Below the pieces are notes generated by a model, which was not told where the DNA came from, did no database searches, and was given only the letters and a program-made list of their open reading frames with translations. Shown here piece after piece: positions 53,592-64,000 of a stretch of DNA of 64,000 bases. Within the stretch, counting starts at the first letter, position 1. Every line of letters begins with the position of its first letter. A program made the translations under genes and the position numbers. Origin of the DNA: Heligmosomoides polygyrus polygyrus. Lineage: Eukaryota > Nematoda > Chromadorea > Rhabditida > Heligmosomidae. The stretch covers positions 50,142,676-50,206,675 of the forward strand of contig OX377205.1 in assembly GCA_947396885.1 (NCBI GenBank), written 5' to 3'.

Positions 53592-54084
53592 CGCCTTCGA
53601 GCTGCCACGAGCGCACAGATGGGAATGCGAGGCCGGGGATGCGACCCGGGCCCTCCGCCGCGGATGACAATCCGTTTGGGCTAAAGGGCAGGCGATGAGG
53701 AGCGCGCAGAGGTCCCGCGGTGACAACCGTGATTGCGGGCTCTGCTGCCCCACCCAGCTCGGGAGCGGAGACGATGGACAGCGGGCCGTTGCCGGAGGAC
53801 GGCTTCTGACGACGTAGCGCCACGGCTTCGGAGCGAGAATCTGCGGGAAGAAGCTGTGGGGCCGGGGTCGCCGGCTCAGGGAGTGCCTCGCAGAAGGCGC
53901 GCGATCGTGTCCGCTGCACTCGCTCTCATTGCCTTTGCTCGGTGGGCGCCCACTTCTGCCGCGGCCGTCATTGACGGCGATTCCGTGTATCCCAGTGTGC
54001 AGATGTCGTCGTGTCCTCCGTGGGTGGTCCATCTTATGTCCAGCATCCTTTTCAGCCTTCGACCTTCCCGGTACTTGTACCGTC
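53592..54084. promoter_or_regulatory. Shared divergent promoter region mrpl-9 / kin-3
   Basis: 493 GC-rich base pairs separate the two start codons, which point away from each other. CCTTTTCAG ends at 54055, 29 nt before the kin-3 ATG, and looks like a spliced-leader acceptor. Open frames crossing this region on the minus strand (to 54104) follow from the high G+C. No TATA box seen. Confidence 0.6.
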
Positions 54085-57000
54085 ATGGCTCCCATACCTA
54101 GCAAAGCTAGGGTTTATGCGGACGTAAGCTTTCATCCTTCCCTTTTCCCGCTGTTTCTAACATCTTCATTTAAGGTCAATCCATCGAAGCCTCGAGAATA
54201 CTGGGACTATGAGTCTCATGTAATTGAATGGGGAAACATTGATGACTATCAGCTAGTACGAAAACTTGGACGTGGGAAGTACTCGGAGGTGCGCCATCTG
54301 TTTCTCTAAGCTCATTAGGAACAATCATAGGTAAAATCTACTTTTTTGCAGGTGTTTGAAGGTGTGAAGGTCACGACTGATGAAAAGGTCGTTGTCAAAA
54401 TACTCAAGGTGAGCAGTTTTTGAAGATTGTCGTTCATAAGTGTTCGTAAATGCGTATACTTTCATATATGTTATTATTCAACATTTCCGAAAGATGTTCC
54501 GTTCTGACATCGTTTTACAGCCTGTGAAAAAGAAGAAAATCAAGCGAGAAATCAAAATACTCGAGAATCTTCGCGGGGGAACGAATGTAATTACGCTATT
54601 AGACGTCGTAAAGGATCCCATTTCCCGAACACCAGCACTGATCTTCGAGTACGTTTTGTCCTAAATTAAATGCTTTCGTTTGCTTTTGTTCTCATTAGCC
54701 TTGCTTGTTGATGGTTGATGATGACATGAGATTCAGATGAGTTCTAGCTTTCTGTTTCAGGTACGTCAACAACTCAGACTTCAAACAATTATACGGCACC
54801 CTTAGTGATTTGGATATTCGCTTCTACCTATACGAGCTGCTGAAGGTGAATGAACCTTTGCAGGAGATCGTTTTCAGCAAATCCGCAGGAAATTATTGAA
54901 TCACGCCAGCGTGCTGTGAGTTTGCACTGCCTAAGAGTTTTCAGAGGGAAAGTCTGGTGAAGAATCACGGAAAAGCCATGAGGTTAGTTGCCCAACCCGG
55001 TTGATAAGTTTGGGACCATGTTTATCTCTTGAACGCTCAGGATAGGCCATACCTGTGCGCTGTCGGTGCTCTTTGCTATCAGCGGTAGCATCGGCGCCCA
55101 CCGTTCTCGCACTACTTGAGCTTCGCAGCACTTCGATTCCTTCCGAACTAGTCTGAGAACTCACCAGAAACCTGGGGTCTCATAGACTCCATTCTCTCTA
55201 GTTCTTTAGGGTCACACGCAACATTTCTTCTAGCTCTCGGTTTCTACATCGACCTTTACCGGCTTTTCACGGCTACAGTTTCGCGAGCTCTCATCACACT
55301 ACCGTAATAATCGTACCTGAACCTTTACGGACGCGTGGGAGGGTATGATCGTAGCGTCAGTTCGATCTGCCATTACTTGCGAAGAGTTTATAGTACGTGC
55401 ATAACTTATGGCTGGAACTCGATGTGATGAATTAGGCCTTTGGTATATTCCTGCGATCCTTCGCCGGGGCGCCGCGGGAGTATACCGAAGGCCTTATAGG
55501 AGCAGGAGCCCATGGCGTGGCGTACATTGTTCCTCAGAGTAGGGCTATAGACTGAGCATATCGTTCAAGGTGGTGTGCGCAGCTTTAGCCAAATGGAAAT
55601 GAGCATGACTGCGTTTAGAGTTTACCTGTACGAAACTTTACCCAGTTTGTTGAAAGTTATTAGCCTTGGCTAAGCTGAGCTTTTAGCTCACGCTCAGACG
55701 TATAGTCTCGGTGTCCATCTTTATTCGCTTTTAGGCGCTGGATTACTGCCATTCGCAAGGAATAATGCATAGAGATGTGAAGCCCCATAACGTAATGATC
55801 GACCACGAGAAGAAACAGGTATCTCACATAATTCGTGCTGTTTGACGTCAAGAAAATGTCATTGTCTGGCTAATTGTTTTTTTTTATTAAGATAAACACT
55901 TATTTGGTACTGAGCAGTAAGCGGGATTGTGCCCGCATTTGGTACTGAGTAGTAGGCGGGCCTGTGCCTGCATCGATCATTACAGTGCGCGTGAGCGGGA
56001 GATCAAAGAACCGTACTTTTAAACGGCAAAGGAGCGAGCTCCAAATTGTGGCCGATCTAACTAAACCGTGTTAAGTGGCGAACGTGGTCTCTCAGAACCC
56101 ATTTATCTTATCGCACAGGCATTGCGCATAGCGTAGCTGCACACAGTTACCTACATGCACCGCAGTTGATGATAAAACAGAATTTGGTTTTGAGAATGAG
56201 GTGCGAATCACTAGGAGAAACTTCCTTAGAGCAGTCACTTTTCGAATACCGATGAAATAATGGCGAGCTTTCAAAGGTACAACTTGCTGAAGAAGTCCCC
56301 TTCCGTTTATTTCTTTATTTACATGCCTTTCAATATTGCATATGAGGCACATCATTGGACCAATCCATTAGTTTTTCGTTTTGTCCTCGCTACTTGCGTG
56401 TTCCAAAGGCTTTCTGAATACATTTCACACCTATACTGGTTGTCCCAGTGTTCGTTTTGACGGCGAACACCACTCCATAATGTGACGAGACCGCTTATTA
56501 TCAACGGTATTAAGTCTTTCAGCGATATGTAAATTTTCTTACCATTGCACAGTCGGCTACATCTTTGACTTTAGTAATTCCTCGAAGCCACACGTTTCGT
56601 CTTCTATCTCTAGGACTTACTGAAAACGTTTGACGTTTCATGCGCTTTTGCGCTGTTGCTGCTGCAAGTTTACACATGGCTGACTTTGATAGACCCAAGT
56701 CTCAGCACAGCACCATACAGCATCGAAGGCAGTGTGCACACATTGAAAAGGCGTCGCTTCCATTTCATCTCGACCAGGAATGTGCAGATTTTTTTTAAAC
56801 AATGGAAGACGAAAGACAGAATGGAAGATGTCAAAACGGCCGGAAACTGGAATACGAAACTCAGAACGGGAATGACGCATATTCACCGTTTGTCGAAAAC
56901 CGCATCCAAAACGGTTTCGGAAGCTGTTTTATTGTTTTTTTTTTTTCGCGAGCAAAACATTCACAGCATGCACATCATGCACATCCTCGTCAGAACGTGA

Positions 57001-60000
57001 AACGCCGAGGCATGATTTCGTATTACTCGTTATTATTGTGTTATCCTTTACTACGACCAACTCAATAGACAAAAACTATTGCAAAAGCTTCTCCTACTGT
57101 AATAACGTGCAATCTCTTCACTTCTTCCTCATCTATTTTCTACTACAACTTTTCCGTTGGCCTTTTGCTGCCGCAGTTTTTAAACAACATTCTTAACTAC
57201 TTTAGACTGCTTGAAGACTAGAGCAAAATTCGATTCAGGTGAAAACTGGGGTAACTACTTATATCATTGGCCGTTCAAGAGCTTCCTGGCTTGAATGGTC
57301 TCAAAGATTTAACGGTCCTGCAGTACCATGGATGGCGAGTTTATTGAGCAGGTATCCGCATATCTAACGTCAGTAAATCGTTTGCTCCAAAATTGGCACT
57401 CAGATTTCACTTTCGGATTGAAGGTATATTGATGACTGATGGTGGTCCTCATACATTGGATCCGACGCAGAGTCGGATAATTCAGATCCGTCTTTCTTTT
57501 TCAAACCCTTTTCATTGAAGATAGATGGATCGCGCGACGCAATGCCATGTGTAGTGGCCGAATTGATCAATCGCGTCGCTCGATCGATTTGGCCACTACA
57601 CATGCATCGCGTCGCGCGTGGCGCGCACACTAAACGACCCCTTAGGGTGATTCGATTAGAGGTGATGTTCACTGGAGAGGAGTTTCGGTTGATTCGGATG
57701 ACAAATTTTTCTTCGGTTTTAAAATCGAATATCAGATTCGGATACGACATCAGATACCTGATCAAAATCGGTTATGCGAATCATCCGAAAACTGGTCTGG
57801 CGGAAACCACTATTAGCTTAGTCATCATAAGATCTTGGTTTTTCAAAATTGATCTATTTACCAGGGGTTGGAAAAAAGAAAGAATCCGGGTTATCCGATT
57901 CGGTGTAGAATTCCATGTCTGGTGACTCTACATTCCTGCAAGAATATTCAGACTGTACGAACCTAGGAGCTCATTAGCACTATGACAGCGCAAGGTGCGA
58001 ATTCGACGCAGCTCAAAAAATCCTCCTACTCATTAACTCTATGACGATAAAACTTCCATCATCGATTAAGAGCGGCAATGTGGGCTTGGAGTGAACGAGC
58101 GTTCACTCCAAAAAAAAAAACGAAAAGTTAAATTCATACAAAACAATTAAAACCAAGCTTAATTTGGTAATATTAACTGCACAATTATAAACAACCTTTG
58201 TCCAACGTACACGCAAGATTGGATCCCGTCTTTAAAGAAATGAGCTGGCCGCGAATCGAGGAAGTTGGTCACCAAAATCCGGATCTCGTCGTAGTCAGGG
58301 AACATTTTCCCATCCAAGGCGTGCTGCATCGACCGGGATATGTGGTAGTCGGACGGGGCAATGTAAGGGATATACAGCGGGTGAGGCAAAACGGTACGGT
58401 CCAACCAAGTTCCTCGATTTTATACTGAACGACTTTTGCGGCATCAGGACTCACATTATCATTCAACAAATTGCTAGAGGACTGTCAACTCGGTTTGGAT
58501 TTAAATTTGGGGCAGGATTTGGAGCAGACAAGCTCTGCTGCAAGCTCCAGCGCCGATCTTGTCAGCTTGAACGGCACTAGGTGAAAGGTCGCTGTCCAGG
58601 AAAGGCGCCTGTCTTCCATGCTCTTCGTCTTCAAGACTTTCGTCGCCGGCGGCAAAACCTTAAAACCACCACTCGCATTGTCTTTTGAAAACGACATCTT
58701 CGCTAAATACAGCCACCAATAAACGATAAGATTCCGCAGCGGATTTCTTCAATTTGAACTCGTGGAGGAAGGACGCGCGCACGATTATTTTCTGGTCAGT
58801 TGTTGTCTGAAGACTGTAATTTCTGAAAGCGATGAGGGAATAATGTAGGAAAATGGGAAATGTGGAAGAAAAAATGAAAGAAAATGTAGAAATGAAAACT
58901 AACCCTAAGTGAGTTCACAGCCGATGCGATTAATTGTGAAGAGAAGGTCACAATGTATGCAACAATCCGTGTGGGTCAACCTAATATTTCGACCGTTTCG
59001 TCGTAGACAGACGCAAGATATCCCACCGTCAGAGGGCAGCGATACTATTTAGTGGTGATCTAGCTGATGCCGAGTTGTAGTGCAGTCGCTCATACAGTGG
59101 AGCATCGTGCCTCAGAAGACGACGAGACACTTGGAACGTCAGGCCAATAAAGGCTCGTGGTTCAGAGTATCGAAAACGCTTACAGCAATATCGAGATTCC
59201 AACATGAGAGAACTTGGAGTTTATTTCTATCACTCGGCATTAATTAAATCAGCAATTGGGTTGGTAGAAAAGTTTCCACTTTTTTCGCCTACTAGCTTTT
59301 AATCATTGAATGCATTTTTGCACACAATGCATGCCCATGGCAGGCATATTGATCTCTGCAAAAATACAAGAAGAAAACCATACAAAAGCTTGAAGCTGTA
59401 CAGAACTGTTTCACAAGAAAACTGATCATCCACGAGCAGGGTTTCGTGTTTGGTCATATGCCTCCACCTTTAGAGCGCAATCGCATTTTCGGCCTCCATT
59501 CACTCGCTTACAGAAGACGCAAATTTGGTCTGATATGGTTTTACAAAATTCTGCACGGACGTTACGACTTGAACATTAATGAGTTTTGCGCATCGAGAAG
59601 GTCGATTACCAGAGGAGGTTCACTTAAGTTCGTTCCTATCAAAGCAAGGTCAAAATACAGAGTAAACTATTTCTCTGTGAGAGCTGCTTCTGACTACTTG
59701 AAGTTGTCCAAAAGAGCTACCATTCCTGACAACCTTTCAGCCTTTAAAGGCATGTTAAACAGATGGCTTAGCGTGACTTAATTCTCATTCTCATAACTCT
59801 GCATTCATATCTCACCTGTTTATTTTTAAGTTTCTATGTTACTTAATGCATTTTCTATCAACTCATGCGTTTATTTCATACGATTAGTTCAAGTAATTAA
59901 TAAAAAAATAAGAAAATAAATACTCATATATATACCATTTTCAGGTCGAATTGGACACTTTTCAAATCAAATTGGACACTTTTCAAATCAAATTGGACAT

Positions 60001-62613
60001 TTTTCAAATCAAATTGGACACTTTTCACGTCAAATTGGACGCTCTTCTAAGCTCCCCGAAGGCTTTTGAATTCAAAGAGAGCTCTTCCGAATTGAAACAA
60101 CCTTTATACAGGTTAAACTACAAACTCAATGAGATAGCTAGAAAAGTTCTTGTTCGAGGAAAATTTAGAATAACTTTTTTTTTAAAATTTTTTTTTACTC
60201 TAGCTGCCCGAATGAGTGTAATAATTTTATAAAATTTTTGCTTTTGGAGAAAAAAATAACAGTTTGAATTTTGTTTTAAAGCGCAGCAAAGCAGCAACGA
60301 TAAAGTGCATTAAAACACCGGATTGCGCCATGCACTCGAAAATCTCGTCGCGATTTTTAATTGACTGATAGTGTAAATGCTGTTTACATGGAACTGCGAG
60401 GTATGCGCGTCCTTAGCAATTGTACTTGTTGCATTCTCTACAAATATGTATAAATCAACTATAATTATAAATATAATCAGCATATACATAATATAAATCT
60501 ACGCAAGCAGTATTTTAGAATGTTCTTTAAAACATGCTATCAAGCATTATATTTCCACGAAGAACTAGAATTTTATAAAATTTAAAATTAAGTGTTCACT
60601 TATTGGGTAAGTGAATTAGAGGTTTAAAGAAAACATACTGAAATCTTCCTAGAGCAAAACAAAAAAACTGTAGACAATGCAACAAGTACAATTGTTAAGT
60701 ACGCGTATACCTCGTAATTCCATGTAAACAGCAGTTACACTATCAATCAAATAAAAATCGCGACGAGCTTTTCGAGTGCATGGCGCAATCCGGACTTCTA
60801 GTACACTTTATGATTGCTGCTTTGCTGCGCTTTGAAACAAAATACAAATTGTTATTTTTTCTCCAAAAGAAAAAAAAAATTATAAAATTATTGCACTCAT
60901 TCGGGCAGCTAAAGTAAAAAAAAAACTTCAAAAAAAGTTATTCTAAATTTTCCTTGAACAAAGTATTTTCTAACCATTTTATTGAGTTTGTAGTTCATAC
61001 TGTATAAAGGTTGTTGCAATTCGGAAAGTTGTTTGATTTCAAAAGTCTTCGTGGAGCTTAGAAGAGTGTCAAATTTGATTTGAAAAATGTCCAATTCGAC
61101 CTGAAAATGGTATATATATATATATATAATATATATTGATGAGTATTTTCTTTGCGCACAGCAGTAATCCTTTGTTTTATTTTCAAGAAGGAGGCCACTG
61201 CTCGCATTCGGAGTTTCTCGCACATCTTTATGAGAAGCTGTCCCTTCTCGCTTCTGTCAGAGAACCCATTAGATCCAACGGAGCTCTCGAAGAGCTTTCC
61301 TTCAATCCGATTTTGGCACTGAAGTCACCCAGAAGTATAGGGTGTACTACGTTTGATCTTTGGTATTCCCAGTGTTCCCTCTTTACACAGAATACAATTC
61401 CGGATTGACTGCGATAACAGCGTATCAAGGTTCTATACGAAAAGGAAATACTTGTCGTCATACTCGGAACTGCTGTTCGCAGGCGGAGGCGCATAGGCAG
61501 AATTAGGCGGGCTGTTTGGTTGTCGAGTCGTGTTTTTTCGCTTTCTCGAAAAAAGGCATTTATGAATTGTACAAAGCGGCTACTCACGCGAGCGCCTGTG
61601 CGAGATGGTTGTTGAGCGTTTTTAGGGCCTGCGAAGAAAATTCTGCGGCTGGAATCCTAAACGATTTGATTAATTTGATTCCAGCCCACTCATCCGATTC
61701 CTCTCCATCTTAATCCGGTATGCGCGAGCGGACGTCTACGTAGACTGCCTTCAACGATTCTTGTAGTTCCAGAAGCCGTTGCCTGCTGTCTAGTCGTCTG
61801 ACGTTTAGCGTAGTCACTTAGATTGACTCTAAGTGGGTTCGGAATTTACTCGATCCTGCTGTTCCACGGCTTTGGATCGACGGGCACTTCCGGTATGGTT
61901 GCTGGACAGGGGTGAAGTAGAGTGACCGCTCAGCAGGCACGACAACGAAGTCCTCCATTTATATGTAGTAAAATATATAGGATAGCGGGGTATCCACTGT
62001 TCAGCGTGACGTTATAGTGCTGTTTGATTAGCTTATTTCGAGCCATTCTCTACATGGCATTTGTTGTCAGATGATTAATGAACGAATACGTACGTCGATT
62101 TGCTGTCTTTCAGTGCGATATTTTTTCATTTCAATGCTAATGCTTCTTGTAACAGAAGAAACTATAACATACTCTTCTATAATAGTACTTATAGGGATGC
62201 AAGCCCGTAAAATGAGTGCTTTTGGTCGGGGTTCTGTGCTCTACTCCTGTGACGCGGTGTAGAGTGCAGACGGAGAAGGGGAACGAACTCCGTGATGTGG
62301 TCAATTTTGACACAGGTGTGGTAGATTAACCACATCCTGCAGTTTTCTGTTCCCTCATGTGCTCTCTTCCCTATGAAGGCCCTTTTCCCGACAAGCGTGT
62401 GCAGCTCACTGTTGTCACTTTTGGAGCTCAGTAGGAGAGTATTTAATCCGTTAACTTGTATTTTAGCTGCTCAGGTGGTGTATTGCAAAGGTGACAGTTT
62501 TAAACATTTCAGTATCTGATCCTTTTTAGCTACGCCTAATCGACTGGGGTTTGGCGGAGTTTTATCATCCAAAACAGGACTACAACGTTCGAGTGGCGTC
62601 ACGGTATTTCAAG
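54085..62613 (+). CDS. kin-3: Casein kinase II catalytic subunit alpha (N-terminal 197 aa; continues off window)
   Basis: Seven exons: 54085-54123, 54175-54288, 54352-54408, 54521-54648, 54761-54845, 55735-55818, 62530-62613. All phases agree, giving 197 of about 350-360 residues. Features match CK2 alpha: [18 protein letters not shown] glycine loop (38-55), VVVKILK with the ATP-binding Lys67, the basic [12 protein letters not shown] stretch (70-81), [16 protein letters not shown] hinge, [10 protein letters not shown] catalytic loop (Asp155), DWG in place of DFG (174-176) and [11 protein letters not shown] activation segment. It is a constitutively active Ser/Thr kinase, nuclear and cytoplasmic, working as a tetramer with CK2 beta. 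Intron 6 spans 6.7 kb. The next exon (GPELLVDYQ) is not in the remaining 1.4 kb. Confidence 0.97.
55435..55493. mobile_element. 59-bp palindromic mini-MITE with TTA duplication
   Basis: GGCCTTTGGTATATTCCTGCG and CGCGGGAGTATACCGAAGGC form the arms of an almost complete palindrome, flanked by TTA at 55432-55434 and 55494-55496. Ends and target resemble the MITE at 39750-39909. It lies in kin-3 intron 5. Confidence 0.7.
57430..57930. repeat. Diverged relative of the 49.4-kb GATTCGGAT repeat
   Basis: ACATTGGATCCGACG... GTCGGATAATTCAGATCCG and later GATTCGGATGAC, CAGATTCGGATACG, GAATCATCCGAAAACTGG echo the block borders and units at 49430-49945. A separate hairpin lies inside (57531-57618). Confidence 0.45.
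57531..57618. repeat. Imperfect 37-bp hairpin
   Basis: Arms 57531-57568 and 57582-57618 (CGCGCGACGC, ATGTGTAGTGGCC and counterparts) with a 13-nt loop; probably a palindromic MITE. Confidence 0.7.
58086..58111. repeat. Perfect 12-bp hairpin followed by A-run
   Basis: TTGGAGTGAACG-AG-CGTTCACTCCAA followed by nine further A residues. Confidence 0.7.
58159..58470 (-). pseudogene. Mariner transposase C-terminal remnant
   Basis: Minus strand: [20 protein letters not shown] (58469-) then, after a frameshift, [35 protein letters not shown] and [15 protein letters not shown]. This is the DNARPH to SPDLAPSDYH part of mariner with IPYIAPSD in place of YSPDLAPSD. A mariner-like end (GGGTTGGTAGAAAAGTTTCC) at 59258 may belong to it or to another copy. 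Confidence 0.75.
59350..59915 (+). pseudogene. CR1-like retrotransposon 3' fragment
   Basis: [20 protein letters not shown], then [60 protein letters not shown] and a stop at 59781. Same C-terminal RT block as at 27575-28210 and 21345-22612, a third subfamily. It ends in an A-rich tail near 59915. Confidence 0.85.
59930..61113. mobile_element. Fold-back element, copy B
   Basis: About 1.18 kb with arms of roughly 450-510 bp (59930-60442 and 60669-61113) around a 226-bp AT-rich centre. The ends read ACCATTTTCAGGTCGAATTG and its reverse complement, between TATATA runs. The left arm has four tandem copies of a TTTTCAAATCAAATTGGACA unit (59950-60035) where the right arm has two. Related to 42069-42889. 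The open frames in it are repeat-driven. Confidence 0.85.
61136..61590 (-). pseudogene. Non-LTR retrotransposon APE endonuclease fragment
   Basis: Minus strand [19 protein letters not shown] (about 61300) is the GDFNAKIG motif of RTE-group endonucleases. KMCE/LRMR-type and [20 protein letters not shown] blocks follow in another frame. Confidence 0.6.
62291..62430 (+). repeat. Left copy of a duplication around kin-3 exon 7
   Basis: GATGTGGTCAATTTTGACAC-AGGTGTGGTAGAT and the following 100 bp are similar, in the same orientation, to 62819-62940. Confidence 0.6.
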
Positions 62614-64000
62614 GTAACAGTTTTTGGTGCTCTTCTTTTTGAAAATATTTTTGATTATTTTGTTCTTATTCAGTTAGTTCTCTGTGATTATAGAGAGAGC
62701 ACACAATTCTGCAAAAACCCTTAGAATCTACTTTTAACTTCAAATTTGGTCTGTACAATCTGTAAAAGATGACGTAGTTGTCACGGTTAGGTGTTAGGTT
62801 AAACCAAAAACCATTCTTCACGATGTGGCAAATTTTGACGCAGGTGTGGTAAATGGGTCATATCTTGGAGTTCCTTGTATGCGCCTGCCCGCTTCCCTTC
62901 CCGGACCGAAGTTTGCAGCTTTCCGTTTTTGAATCGCTTCATAATTGTTCTCATATTGTGACGAGCACTTAACATCATCTAGGCCTGTGGTTATCTCTGA
63001 CTAAGTGGTTCCTAATCCGAATTTTTTCAAATATTCTTATTTTTGTGCCATTGCTAGGGAGTACTCGTTGTACTCCCTCATACCCCGTCATTCTGATGAT
63101 GGAAATCACGCGGAAAGCGCTACTAAATTTTGATATCTCAGAAATAAAATGTTGGGCTTTGCGACATCTTTATGCATTAAAGGTTGCGGGAAGGCCTTTC
63201 ATATCGCATCTTCTTTGTTAAATTGCTCAGGACGCGATTCAGGTTTCGGGATCTAGCCATAAGAGGACAATTAAGTTAGCGAAGAAAATCATTTTTACCG
63301 GTCACCTTTTATTCTACTTCTCGGAGAAATATTTGAGTAATATTTTTATTAGCTGTATATGTGTACTCTCCTTTACTGAGTCACGTCAGCGCTCGAAGTT
63401 TTTTAATCTTGTCGGAATCTCTCCTTTTGTGGCAGTCTTTTCTCATACTATTGGCTAATGAGATTTTGAGGAGTTGTGTTCAATATTTCACAATATTTAG
63501 CACTAGTATCAGGTATCTAAATTTGGAATCATATCCACAATCCTCAAATCGTTTTCATTCCCTTGAATCGCGCTAAAGGGAGCCGAGCCCTGAGCATTTG
63601 GGCTGTTAATTCGACGCAACTAAGGCCTCGGGAGGGTCTAGGACACAATTTCACGTGGACGCGCAGCCTTTGTTGAAAACGATTATTCCTACAAGATAAG
63701 CAAGACTTGTAATTATTGTTTTTACTTCCAACTAATTGCTTCCGTTTTTCGCTTCTGGATTTACTACAAGTTATGCCTTACTATCTATCAAAACCGTATG
63801 AAGCTCTACAACCCACCGATTTAGTGTTTCGATTTTCTTCCTATAGTTAGTTACCACTGGGTGTCGCCGCTGCCCATTAATTCGTTAATTCGTTATTCTG
63901 GTGTTGATTCTGTTTCGTTTCTCTTTTTTCTTCTGACTTGTTTGATTTCTGCTCTGACTCATGTTTCAATGTGAATGGCACGTCATTTTTGACGTAAATA
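62614..64000. other. kin-3 intron 7, no exon seen
   Basis: Starts with GTAACAG. Includes the right copy of the flanking duplication (62819-62940). AT-rich; the expected next kin-3 exon is not present. Confidence 0.7.
62819..62940 (+). repeat. Right copy of a duplication around kin-3 exon 7
   Basis: CGATGTGGCAAATTTTGACG-CAGGTGTGGTAAAT matches 62291 onward; the pair brackets the 84-bp exon at 62530-62613. Confidence 0.6.

Larger units (their letters stand above)
55819..62529 (+). other. kin-3 intron 6 (6.7 kb)
   Basis: Between KKQ and LRLIDWG. Contents: hairpin 57531-57618, hairpin 58086-58111, mariner remnant 58159-58470, CR1 fragment 59350-59915, fold-back copy B 59930-61113 and an endonuclease remnant 61136-61590. 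The stretches 55819-57430 and 61591-62290 hold nothing I recognise. Confidence 0.85.

Noticed and set aside
53193..54104. 303-codon minus-strand frame upstream of kin-3
   Set aside because: GC-driven; it overlaps mrpl-9 exons 1 and 2 but in part in the wrong frame, and exon 2 needs the splice at 53455.
1..64000. CRISPR arrays, bacterial operons or plasmid features
   Set aside because: No regularly spaced identical repeats with unique spacers and no bacterial gene structure; the minisatellites have no spacers.
62614..64000. Next kin-3 exon
   Set aside because: Looked for sequence encoding GPELLVDYQ after 62613 and found none before the window ends.

Overview
The window is eukaryotic nuclear DNA from a nematode, most likely a strongylid (hookworm-type, clade V). 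The evidence is four spliced host genes with nematode-like TTTCAG-type acceptors, acceptors a few bases upstream of start codons that look like spliced-leader sites, and a transposon load of strongylid character. The species cannot be named from sequence alone.

Host genes occupy the right 60%. From left to right they are: a two-exon 50-residue STMP1-like mitochondrial microprotein (+, 25178-25408); rpn-10/PSMD4, the proteasome ubiquitin receptor (-, 25863-34212, 11 exons); mrpl-9/bL9m, a mitochondrial ribosomal protein (-, 34456-53591, 7 exons over 19 kb); and kin-3/CK2 alpha (+, 54085 to beyond the right edge, 7 exons seen). mrpl-9 and rpn-10 are co-oriented and 243 bp apart, which looks like an operon. 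mrpl-9 and kin-3 are divergent and share a 493-bp intergenic region. From memory, C. elegans kin-3, mrpl-9 and rpn-10 all carry B0205 cosmid names, so this appears to be conserved microsynteny. The coding exons were assembled by eye across introns of up to 13 kb.

The left 25 kb is a transposon graveyard: a long inverted pair of Helitron-like repeats (1-1420 and 19052-20480), a Penelope-like element (3336-5040), a tRNA-derived SINE (6529-6826), a Ty3/gypsy RT broken by two oppositely oriented non-autonomous Helitrons (7741-11770), two RTE-like retrotransposon pseudogenes (11880-14893 and 16861-18722), a truncated RTE tail split by a MULE-like element (15431-16560), and a CR1-like 3' end (21345-22612).

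The introns are inflated by the same kind of material. rpn-10 intron 2 holds a CR1 fragment and a maT element nested inside a mariner. mrpl-9 intron 6 holds an intact DD37D maT element, PIF/Harbinger-like MITEs, a fold-back element and a retrotransposon split by a SINE. mrpl-9 intron 2 holds a Pao/Bel gag remnant and a 42-bp tandem array. kin-3 intron 6 holds mariner, CR1, fold-back and endonuclease remnants. Several nested insertions can be proved because removing the insert and one target copy restores the host element's reading frame.
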